Below, in pieces: positions 11,911-23,216 of a stretch of DNA of 64,000 bases (position 1 is the first letter of the stretch; every line of letters starts with the position of its first letter). Both the position numbers and the translations under genes were made by a program. The notes under the pieces are model-generated. The model was not told the DNA's origin, made no database searches, and saw only the letters and a program-made list of their open reading frames with translations. The DNA is from Caenorhabditis elegans (taxonomy: Eukaryota > Nematoda > Chromadorea > Rhabditida > Rhabditidae): the NCBI RefSeq assembly GCF_000002985.6, contig NC_003284.9, positions 3,224,001 to 3,288,000 of the forward strand, given 5' to 3'.

Positions 11911-14900
11911 TTAGTTGTTGATACAGTAGACACCTCCATTGGCGCTGAAAATAAGAACATTTCACTTAATGAACACACTTATATATCTTACTTGGCATTG
12001 AGGATAAGTTGCTGAATGGTCTTAATTTGGTTATTCAAACTAGCAAAATCTGGAGCTGTAAACGAGCAAGCACTTCCTCCGGAAATAGTTTGCAACTTGT
12101 TGTTATCAGTCGCGCCACCATAACCAATAGTGATGATTCCGTATTGCTTCTGCGCGAGAATTGTCTGAGCTGCCGGAGTTGGATCGGTGTCGAAGCTAAA
12201 AAATATTAATTTTATCTGGCAATCTTTTGAACACTTACGCAGTAGTTGTAGTAAGGTAGATCAACACATGGTTGCTAATGCCACTACGGTAACCATTGTT
12301 CGCCGCCATGAAATCGGGAGAAGACACAATTTGAAGAGTGTAGTTAAGAATTTGCCCGGCGTCTTCAAAGTCAGTGTAGCCACCGCTGAGTTGGGCCAAG
12401 TTAGAGTTCAACATTGCTTGAGAGGAGAGGGAGTTCAGATTGGCAGCAGGAGGAATTGGGTTTGTGATATCACCTCCGACGACAATTAATCCAACACGAG
12501 CTCCACTCTGGCCAACATTGAACGAAACCATGAATGTTTGAACAAATTTGGTGAGCTGAAATTCATATGATGGAAACATAAAGGGCATATAATGTATACC
12601 GAGTCAAAGCTGGATTGTGCACTTTGTGATCCATCGATCATAAATACAACATCAAACTGAGCGGATGTGTATGGATTTTGGGTCTGTAAGTTCAGAATTT
12701 CTAAATCACCAGTAATACTTGAAATTTACCGTGGCGACTGGTCCCTGAGTTGGTTGAGTTCCTGGGACTTGAGTTTGCTGAGTTACTGGACCTTGAGTCA
12801 GCGCGGTTTGTTGAGTTGGCATGGTGATTGGGCCAATTGTTCCTGTTGCTGGCTGGTTGGTTGTTGGGCTACGTCCTGAAAAATTTCTTGCACAATTAAA
12901 CAAGTAAGCGTATATTACCATTGCAGATGACAATTTCTTGTCTTCTGAACTTTTGGTTTGCTTCATCAACTCCATGAACATAGACGGCAATCATGTCGCC
13001 GTTGCAAGTGAACAAATCAGAGTAGTACTCGTAAGAGCAGCCTGCTCGAACGTAGAGCTCTGATCGGAGAATGTTCTGAAATTTTATCACTTCTGAGTTT
13101 ATTCTCTTGTGAAGGGACAATTTTAATGTTGCTTACTGTGATTGAGTTAGCTCCAATATCGAAGATTTCTACATACTGCAATTGTCCTCTGTGGAATGGA
13201 TTGCCAGCAAGATGGAAAACAGCGACATTGTCAAAACCAGCTGTTGGTTGTACGAAACGTCCATCCTGATGTGAACCAAGTGGATCAGGCTTTCCTCCGA
13301 TTGGGTTTGGCATCGAGAACTTTGTGTAGACCTTCGCTCCACCAGTTGAATAGACATGTGCAAGGCACAATCCTGGAGGCTGAACAAGTTGGAGTGTCCA
13401 GATTCCTCCAAGTCTGTCTACTTCAATTGCGTAGATCTTTTGATCATTCACGTTGTAAACTGGGGTAGCACTGTGAGCCGCTGAAACAAGTCGAGGTGTT
13501 GATAATATTTAAAAAAAAACGACTAACCTCCAAGAGGATCCTTGACAGAAAGTGAACCAAACTCGGCAGAAGTGGTGACGTAGATAAATGTTGTGTTGAT
13601 ATCAACTGGCACAAACCAAGGAAGAGATCCATCGGAACAGGTGTAGTTCGTGATGCCGGTAGGATCTTGAAGAACTGAAGCTCCGTACAGAGTTGGAAGA
13701 TAAGAATTGAAAAGCTGTAAAATTGATATATTGTGCTAACTAGTTGATAAACAATGCTACACTCACGTTGACAATGTTTGCAGGATCAGTGAACAAGATG
13801 TTTCCGCTTGATCCGTATCCAAGCCATGTCATGTCTCTGACATTATTGACACCATCGAATGTTGCACAGTTTGCGGTCTTGGAGACGACATAGTGCAACT
13901 GAAAATTCGAACATGTATGATTCATCGAGTTAGCTGTTACTTACGTGTGCTTGAGTGTTAAACAAAACTTCCATAGTTTCAACATAGTTTCCGAGGTCAC
14001 TTGGTCCAGCAGGAGTGACCAAGAAAATTTCACTATTCGGCATAGCAATAACATCATCATGTTCCAGAAGATGCGCAAGAACTCTGAACGTTAAAACCAT
14101 ACAAAAAATTAGTGAAAAACTAGATTACCCGAGATATGGCATACTGCAAACTCCATCAGTAGAAATGGCGTTAGATTGTGTGGTGAGATCGGTGATAAGA
14201 TCATCGATGGAAGTGTAGTCGAATTTTTCAAATGTTCTTCCAGTGGCTGAAAATTACAACTGATATGTATCAGAGGACAAGAATAATATGCTTACTATCA
14301 AAAGTAACAAGTCCGAAATTGGTGAACCAAAGTGGCATATTATTCGTTACCGCTGAAACAATGTTCTTCAGATTGGCAATGAGCTGATTGACAGTGTCAG
14401 AGTTTTGCCTTGTTGTTTCCACGACCATGAGCAATGATTTTCTATCATTACTGAACAATTGTGGGACGTTGGGTTGACAAACCTCTGAAATATTATTATT
14501 TCATTTAACAAATTCAATACAAATGTGTTACCAAATTGACAATTTGGTCCTTCATATCCATCTGGACAAGAGCAGGTAGCTTCGTCAGGGTTTCTAGTTC
14601 CACCATTAACACAAATTGGGACGGTACAACGAGATCCAGTCCAGTAGTCGGTGCAAACACATTGACCGTTCTGCCTGATTCCTCCGTTTCCACAAGTGAT
14701 TTGTGCACGGGAACAGTGACCAAACGTCAAACGTTGGAAGGTGTTTCCGAACTCATCTTCTCCGACATGAAGCACTCCAAACTCATTTGCTTGTGAATCT
14801 CCATTTGGACATGGGAAGTCCTGAGTCACCCAAGCGAATTGGCATCCAAAACGAACTTGATATTTCAGTCCATTGTAGAACGTTCCATTATATGCATCCC

Positions 14901-17900
14901 ACAGAATAGCATCAGTGAGAATTGGGACACGGTTCTCGTTATCAACTGAGTGAACGTAACTGATAAGACGATTTTCTGTAGAATCCTGAATTGGATCAGG
15001 AAGTGGGAAATCGTTTCCAATTTTTGTCGAGAAACCAGTCACAATCTGGAGGCTAGACTGAACGCGAACGCTCATGGTGCACATGTTAGGGTATCCGGAA
15101 GGAGGATTGGACTTTACTTTAGCATACCACCATCCAGCAGGAAGATCATCGTCTCCAATAACGTTTGGTCTATGATCGGCATCGTATCTATGTTTTTGGC
15201 AAGCAAATGCTCTTGGCTCTGCACAAGTATCAGTTGTCCAGACTTTGTTAGCATCGCCCGATCTTCCATTGAAGTATACACATTGACGTGTTGGATCGTC
15301 ACTTGGTTCACCATCGGCCCAGTATGTGATTGGTTGATTGAGAAGATCCGGGTTGATTCCTGTTCCACGATCCCAATAGAATTGTCCATCATTGTTTTTG
15401 AAGAGTCCGGTCCAGAATTGAGTGTTTGCAGCTACTGATTTCAAGAAGCCATTCTTGTCGTCAGTGAGATCATCCACGAGGAATCCACCAGCTGAGGCAC
15501 AGAAAGCCTTAGCCTGTGGCATCGGAAGAATGTTTTCTACAGTTGCCATAAACTTGATACAGTATTGTCCAATTGGCTCCCAGCCTTCGTCACAAGCCTT
15601 TCTGATTTCGTACACGCTTTGACCGGTAAAGTCATCGTAGAAAAGTTCCAAAGCTTCTGCCATAACACCAGCACCAGTATACACTTGGATAGTTGTTCCA
15701 TAACCAAATGTTTGGATTTGAATTGTTTGAGTGTATGCGTCAACAGGGAAGTATGTAATAAGTCCATCGTCGTGTCTACAATCATCCAATGCGTTGAATG
15801 TGACTTGTCCGTTAGAGAACTGAAGTGGAATGAGTCTGACAGCATTAGAAATTTCATTTGCTTGCAGGCTATAAGTAGTTCCGGTAGATCCACTGACAAT
15901 TCCGAGAAGAGTATAATAGTTTTCGACGGTGGCGTTGCAAACAAATCCTTCCGGTTGTAAACGTGGATTTGAAGTCAAGAAACCGTAAAGAACCAGTTCC
16001 ATTGTTCTAGACATATCATAGAAAAGACCAAGCGAACGAGTATCAGTATCATCTTCTGGAGTGGTTTGGAAGATTTCTACAAAAGATCCCGGTGCCATTT
16101 GTCTGGAGAAAATGGCATAATTCAAAGCATCCCAAAGTTTGACAGTACATCCAGTATCGGCTGGAACTGAAGAAGCAAGAGTGCGAAGAGCAGTGGTGAT
16201 TGCAGTGAGGTTATCAGCTGGTGATTCAGCAATTGGTCCTCCCCATGTAGAGTTGAAACCGACCAGAACAAAGTTTCTAATCCATCCACGATTTTGCATG
16301 AGAACGTCGCGGAGAATTTCTTGGAAGTTGATATTGAGCATGGAAAGTGAAGCAATAGAATTCTGAGTGATTTCAACGGCAAACACCATGTCAACTCCAT
16401 AACGGATGAATTCAGGATTTGGTCCTGTTTCAATACATCTTGCCATCTCACAGCTCTCACCAGCGTAACCAGGTGGGCAGACGCAATGATCTCCGCTAGC
16501 TGTTCCTCCATTGTAACAAATAATGTTCTGACAGTACGTTCCTGTGAACTCCGGAGTACAGAAGCAAGTGGTGTTCGATGGGTTCATTACTCCTCCATTT
16601 TGGCATTGATGATCTGGTGGCGGGGTAGGATGAACGGCAGCACAGAACATAGTTCCGGCACGTTGAAGAGCCATGTCATTATTATCACGAGCAAAGAAAT
16701 TGAAGTAAAGAACTTCTTCTGGAACACGGCAAGTGAATGGTGGGAAGTAGAAGTTGAATTCACAGGCATCTCTGTACATTCCACTTGATCCGTAAACCTC
16801 GGTTTGAACTCCGTCACGAATAGCATAAATCTGAAGATTGGCATGCACACGGTCCATTGAGAGGAACTGAGGGTAGTTGGTAACATGGAAAACTGGAGAT
16901 GAATCAAATCCAAGAACTGGCTGACGTAGAACTCCTGCTGCCGAAGTAAGAGTAGAAGCGAATGACCAGAAAATATCATAGTCGGGGCTGTATTGAGTTT
17001 GTCCGCCAAAGTTGAACTTCTTCTGATAAACCTTAAACGTGCAAGCTGCTTCTGGTTCAAGTGATCTGATAGAGAAGAACCATTGACCAGCAACTGGCGA
17101 GTTATACGTCCAAACATAGTTCACACCATCAGAAAAGGCGGTGTTGAAAGTTGGATACTGTCCTGTTGGGCTTGTCACAACTAGAGTCAAATTTGTTCCA
17201 GTGGCTACAATTGTAACGTAGTCAACGCTAAGATCAAAGGCAGCTGACTTGTACAGATTCTGGCTGGAGCAGTGTGAGTAATCTCCGGAAAGAACAAGTT
17301 GGGATCGGAACAAGGTGTTAAGCATGTGTCGGTAGAAGAACTATAAAAGTTAATTGATATGGGAGATATAAAGTGAAGTGACTTACGGTCGAAATAGTGC
17401 TTCTGTCGCTGAAATAGAAAGTGTTACCACTTGAACGAGCAGCCATGTCCACCATATCTCTATATGCAGAGTTATCTGGAGATGAGTTACATCCATCGGC
17501 TGGAGATGGTTGAACGTAAATGAAGTAGATCTGAAATTTAAATAGAGTCAACATTATTTGCTTTCATGTTATTTACCGGTGCTCTCCAATAAGATTCCAG
17601 ATGGAACACAGTTTCCTTCTCAGCACTATCATTTGGAGTGGCGTCCGTAATCACATAGATCGGGGATTTGTTTGTTGGATAGAGAGAAAGTGCAGATCTG
17701 TAATGAATTAGCATTTTTAAACATTATTACATACCAGTGAACTTACGCAACAGCAGACATGACAACATCATCACATCCTCCTTCGCTTGGAGCGGAATGG
17801 ATAGCTTTTGTAAGATCGACCATTGCAGCGTCCCATGAATCATATTGTCTGTTCACCAAGAGCTCTGAAATAATACACTTTCATGTCAAATATGTTTTAG

Positions 17901-19624
17901 ATCAAAACTCACTTCCGTTATCAAAAAGAACAACAATGAACTTTGATAGATATCCAGGTTCACTAGCGAGAAGATCAACAATACTTTGAACAGACTCAGT
18001 TGCTTGTTCAATAACTGCAGAGAGCTGGCTTCTTGATCGGATGACAAGGGTGAGAGTTGGGTTTTCAGCGTTGAAGTCAAAGCCTGACATGTCGGTACAC
18101 AAGACTGCAAAGTTATTATGTTTTAACAGATAATTTTTACTAGTGCATACTATTCTGGCAATGGAAGCCACTGAATCCTTCTGGGCATTGACAACGGTCA
18201 CTGGTTGGAGTCGGCAAGAAACCTTAATAGTTATTATAAAAAATATATAATTTCAAGGATGAATTGTACCTCCGTTAGCACAGAGCATTTGCGAGCAAGT
18301 ACTTCCAGAGTAAAGTCCAAAGCAATAACAATATGCAACTCCATTAGAGTCAGTAAGCAACTGCCCTCCGTTTTGACAAGAAGTTATCGGTGCTGCAGGT
18401 GTTGTCGGGACAGCGGGGGTAGTAGTTGTTACTGGTGGTACTGAAAAGGTACTTTTTCTTAAAAGTCTTATATAAACTTCTTATATACACTACAAAGAAA
18501 CTCACAGACGCATTGGTAAGGAACAATACGACGGAACTTGTAGCCAGAGTTAGTCACACCCTCCACCTGAAAACAAAAATTTGAATGTTTAGCACCTTTG
18601 GTTCAATCGAACTTGAATGAGATTGTGTCCAGCATCGTTATTGCTGGTTTTTCTGCAAGTGTATCTCTCCAAGATGTATGGATAAGTACAGTTGAAACGG
18701 GTTGTCATTGGAATGTATCTTGAGATGTGGTTCTCGGCACCGGTAAATCCAATTGCTTGGATTTGACCAGGAAAGTCCAAACCTTGAGCATGAATTGCAA
18801 CAACCGACTCAGTATCGAAATATGTAAACTTGAGATTTGGATAGTCACTACGCTCGGCTTGATCTCCTGAAGTGAATCCACCGGAAACATGAATGCTACT
18901 GCGGGATGACATCATCATTGTACAAAACTGCTCGCTGGTGTCGGCTCGTGGTCCAAGCATATATTGTCCGGGAGGCAGATGCAAATAATTTGCAGTGAAC
19001 ATTGTTGGAAGTTGAATGGATTCGTCTGGGAATATGAGATCTCCATTTTCAGCTTGAAGATAGAATGTTGGGTTCAATGCTGACGCCGTCTCGACTTCAA
19101 TTTTGATATTCCGCATCGTCTCGTCAACGACGACGATGTATGATTCAGAGCAATTAGCCAGATTGTAAGCATCAATTGCAATGTCATCAAATCCGTCGTT
19201 GTTCGGAATGTACGGGTTGCGAGCAGAACAGAGGGCTGAAAAATTTCTGCGTCATGGAACATTTTAGAAATATAAATCTTAAAACTCACGATATTGGCAA
19301 GTTTCACCGGTGTACCCTGGCTTGTTGCATCCTCGAGTAGCCATTCCAGCCAAAACGTGTGGTTCAGCAATGGATCTTTTGGAAATATGATGGGTGTCCA
19401 ACTGAAATTAAAAATTCGAATCGCACCTGTTTGCTAGACCTTACAAAAATAACCCTTTCTTCCATAGTCCTGTACTTTTGCTCTCTGACTGGCTCGAAAA
19501 ACTGCTTCTGCGATGCCGGACTCCATGATCTCAAAACCGCGCGTATTCTGTCCTTGTGACTGAGCTCCTGCTCAGTCGCCAGGCAGATCACGGCCAGGGC
19601 CGCAATCAAAACCCAGTTCCTCAT
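11911..19624 (-). CDS. irg-7: IRG-7, secreted vWA/EGF/C-type lectin immune protein, copy B (2217 aa)
   Basis: Coding exons 5' to 3': 19624-19445, 19401-19290, 19235-18613, 18566-18506, 18440-18270, 18222-18151, 18104-17913, 17864-17747, 17697-17577, 17530-17387, 17340-14532, 14484-14296, 14246-14129, 14083-13945, 13898-13767, 13714-13528, 13480-13137, 13075-12919, 12875-12730, 12683-12600, 12555-12239, 12195-11992, 11944-11911; 6654 nt. Signal peptide MRNWVLIAALAVICLATE. Visible modules: EGF-like about 340-400, vWA-like about 410-600, EGF pair about 845-900 (CQNGG...CFCTPEFTG), a vWA fold lacking a MIDAS, C-type lectin about 1180-1310 with WTG, EPS and WTTDTC landmarks, EGF pair about 1480-1534, another vWA-like segment, a Pro/Thr/Gln linker (exon 19) and a C-terminal vWA with MIDAS DGSQS near residue 2020. 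C. elegans IRG-7 is reported to be needed in the intestine for p38 PMK-1 pathway activation. The irg-7 name is given to this copy because it adjoins the NAA50-type gene; which copy carries the name needs a database check. Confidence 0.85.
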
Positions 19625-20265
19625 TTCTAAATAAAAAATATTAGTTTTTTTGGAAGCAAACTTGAAGGGGTATTATCAACAGCTTAAAATGAAAAAGAAG
19701 CACTGGAGTAATGCGACTAAAAGTACTATCAAGAAAACCTTATAGCAATCAAAGTCGTTAAATAAGAAAATGGGTTGGGCACGCTCGTAACATCGTGGCA
19801 ACTTCTTATCTTTCAATGCTATGCATAAGGGCATAATAAAATTTTCCCCCGGGCTCTCCTGATTTTTCATGTTCTTGTTAACAATAAAACGCCTTACATT
19901 TTTATGAGTCAAAATTCAAAACATAAAATTTGCTCGGACAATAAAAGAACCTCGACATTTAGAATTCACAATCGAATTACCAGAGTTACCAAAAAACAAA
20001 AAGTCAATAGAATTGAAAATGATGATACATGAAATAAAGCATAGAAAAAATGGGAAATCTCAAACAGACATGGTTTTCATACGGGTAGGCACGGTTATGC
20101 TTGAAGATGGGAAAGAAGACAAAACAACCATGCTGGCAATTGTCAATGGCTAGAGATCCAACTTGCAGACCAGGCTTGGATGCCACCAGTCGCTATGATA
20201 AAAATAAAGTAATTTTGAAAAGGGAAACAGTTCAGATATTGTATATCAAAATGAGCTATTCTAGT
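19625..20265. other. Intergenic region between irg-7 copy B and the NAA50 gene
   Basis: Contains the upstream region of copy B (GATA block at 19794-19810) and the 3' region of the NAA50-type gene. A plus-strand open frame at 20101-20445 is antisense to the last NAA50 exons and is not supported. Confidence 0.5.
19794..19810 (-). promoter_or_regulatory. Conserved promoter block with GATA site, IRG-7 copy B
   Basis: CGTGGCAA at 19794-19801 followed by a three-base spacer and CTTATC at 19805-19810, 181-186 bp upstream of the copy B start codon. It is one of the few recognisable similarities between the two upstream regions, which argues for retention by selection or a recent duplication. Confidence 0.5.
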
Positions 20266-21767
20266 TTAGTGGCGGATTCGTTTGATGAGCAAGTAAGCGT
20301 CTCTTGGGCTAATACGATAGTAGTCCTCGATAATTCCGTCATTGGTGAAGCCATGCTTCTCATAGAATTGCACCGCATTTTTGTTGTTGACCTGGAAAAT
20401 TACTTTTTTTCAGATCCACTTTTTTCTGGATACCTGCACATGTAAGTACATGGTCTTAATTTCTTCCATCTTATTGCACAATTTTAATGCGTAGTCGATG
20501 AGAATTGTACCAATACCGATTCTGAAATAGCACATTTTATTACCTCGTAAAACGCCCTTGGTATAATAATTAACGCTATTAAAACCGTCATTTTCAGGTA
20601 GAACTGTACCAAAAAAACGTCATTGATAAGGTAAATTTGATCTGACTCAAAACTCACTGTCGGTAGGCGGCAAGGGTTCCAAGTGTCATGAGATACAACG
20701 ACTTCTCGTCTGAAATATCGTCAATGCGACAGCACACGGCGCCCACGACGACATCGTTGTAGTAGGCAAGACGTCCAAGTTCTCCGCAATATCGAGCTTC
20801 CACATAGAACTTGTCGTTGTAGGCAATTGGGAAGACATCTTCATTGAGCTTTTTCAGTTGCTGAAATTATAGTAAATTGAAAAATCGAGTTTCGAGTTTT
20901 ATGAAGTTCGTGTATTTTTTGTTGAGGTTTGAAAAACAAATAGGATTTCAGAAATCGCGTTTTACTGATGAAAATGGGAAGGCTAAATTAAATTTAAAAG
21001 GTGGAGGTTAAAATCATCTGTTTGGTTCAAGAGTGAGTGAAGACCTTCAGCAAACTTTGAGTGTGCTTCAGCAAACTTTGAGTTCAACTACTTGTCTGAC
21101 ATGCTCGGTAGGCTACAACGTATTTTAACAGCTCATTCTATGCCAATTTACACAATTTTCACAGGTACAGAATACAGGGCAATGTTGAAAGCTTCAAAAA
21201 TGAACAGCAAAGTCGGCCTAGGTTTGCTTTTTTAGCCATTCACAGAATATATATAAATCGGAACAGAATTTTATTGAGTGGGCTCACATTCACTGCGTGC
21301 AAGAGTAATATTCAATTTTTTAAGACGCAAAAATTAAGGCTACATCATATTCACATTGATCGAGAAAATATGGGTTTCATTTAATATTATGAATTCTAGT
21401 TCGTTTCATAACATACATTTCCTTCAACAAATTAATAAATTCTCACCAAAATGTTGTGCGGCGTAATTTCTCCCAAATGAACTGTCCCATGACCGGCAAT
21501 TGTTTTCAGTGCTTTTCCATTCACGTCAAATTTATTAATCAATGGCACCAGTTGATCAACTTGATCCTGCTTCTCTGGCTCAACTGAATCGGAAACTTTT
21601 TCGGGTGTGCTCACTGCTTCGGTATTTTCTGCATCGCTTTTTGTTGGGCTATTCTTTTCATCGTTACTCTCGGATGCTCTTTTCTGCTGCTGTTGCTTCT
21701 TGGCTCTTTTCTTGGCACTTTTACTCATCGTGTGGTCTGACTCGTTGTTGGTCTGCTGATCGTTCAT
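20266..21767 (-). CDS. N-alpha-acetyltransferase 50 (NAA50/San) orthologue, 245 aa
   Basis: Exons 21767-21447, 20860-20658, 20521-20434, 20391-20266 (738 nt). The GNAT domain starts near residue 96 (GEITPHNIL, then QLKKLNEDVFPIAYNDKFY), which matches the start of animal NAA50; the acetyl-CoA loop RQIGIG lies near residue 174, and LHVQ...NAVQFYEKHGF is the typical GNAT beta5/alpha4 end. NAA50 acetylates N-termini starting Met-hydrophobic and associates with the NatA complex on ribosomes. Unusual is a hydrophilic extension of about 95 residues, rich in K, Q, S and E (SKSAKKRAKKQQQQKRASES), absent from the compact vertebrate enzyme. The start ATG follows a good TTTTTTTTCAG acceptor at 21780, suggesting a trans-splice site or a 5' UTR exon. 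Family assignment is firm; the exact 5' end is less so. Confidence 0.92.
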
Positions 21768-23216
21768 TTTGCGGTGGCTGAAAAAAAAGTTTTGACGTTT
21801 GAAGAATAATATAGAAAAAACTGAAGGAATTGAAGAAGAGACAAGAAATCACTTACATGACACCGAAATAAATAAGAGGCTAGCAGAAACAGAAAGAACA
21901 ATGAGCATTGGTTAGTAAAACACGGAGGATAACCGCGCGCAAATTGTGTTTATTCAAAACAATCGCCCTCTGTTTAGCGTTGCGGAGCGTCGTTTGTACA
22001 TACGAAACTAATGTGACTAGCCGGGAAAGAGAGGAGACGAGAAGAGAACACATGTGTTAAGAGGCAGGTGACGACGGCCACCTCGTGGTGGCTTTTGTTT
22101 AAAATAAAATCGGAAGTATAAAAAATAGTTTATTAACACAAGAATTCAAAAAAAAATTAACACGAAAACTTAAATCCCTTACAAGTTCAATTAAAATATA
22201 TATTCATTTATTTATGTTTGATGTTTAATAACGTCATAGAAATTTTTTTATTGCAAGACATATGTATGAGTCAGGTTGATTCGTCTAACAAAAAACGAAT
22301 CACCTGGAAAGAATGATGGGCGCGGTCGAACACGAAAGATTTCAAATTAAATTTTATTGGTGTTGAACTTCATTAAGGAAGTTTGTCGTGAAAAGTACAT
22401 ATGAAAAAGATAAACTTTTGGATTTTACTTTCAACTTAATAAGTTGGAAAATGTAAAATTATTTGAAATTTTAATTGAAGAAGTTTAAACCATTTTTTCA
22501 TTGAGTTTCAATGACAAAGTAAGGTGTTTTTCTTTGAATTTTATTATAAGTCTGCAAATAAAAATTTTGAATTATAAAGTCATAATTCAGTAGCTTATAC
22601 ATTTACGAGATAAGAAGATCAATCTTCAAATAGAAAATTGAATGTGCAAAAAGCGTATAAAACCCACAAAGCTCTGCCTCACCTCAATGCACTGCCAACA
22701 CTCGCTCTCTTCGCACATTGGCAGCTGCTTTTCGAGGTGAAAAGGTAAAAGGGAGAGTGAGAAATTTTTTAAAAAATAGTAATAAGTTTTAACTTCAGAT
22801 TTTTGTTTTGTTTTAAATTTTAAAATGAGACACGAAAGTTGAAAATGATTTCGAATTTATACGAAAATGGAAAACTACGAACTAGCCCGTTTGTCTGTGT
22901 TATCATATTTACCATCACGTCAAAAAAGGCCCATTTTAGATGATAATGGGTTTTGTGGATCGTTTTCGCTGAAACAATTATTTCTGAGTAACGGGTAGCG
23001 AAGAATACCGACAAAACTTGAACGATCGTTGAATGTTGACATTGCACGACATACAAATATTTATTACAATTATTTTGAGAACATGAAAAGAAGGTTTACT
23101 TAACATTGAATTCAGAGAAAAAATGTAGAAAATAGGAAAATAAAGATCACAAGAAAAAAGCATAAATACCAAATTACAGAGCTCAGTGACCGTGTTCTAT
23201 GATTTATGTTTCCATA
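21768..23216. other. Intergenic region upstream of the NAA50-type gene
   Basis: Holds a likely 5' exon or promoter of the NAA50 gene (about 21840-22080, relatively GC-rich) and a CT/GAGA-type segment at 22670-22760. Small minus-strand open frames at 22820-23172 are AT-rich and not convincing. Confidence 0.45.
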
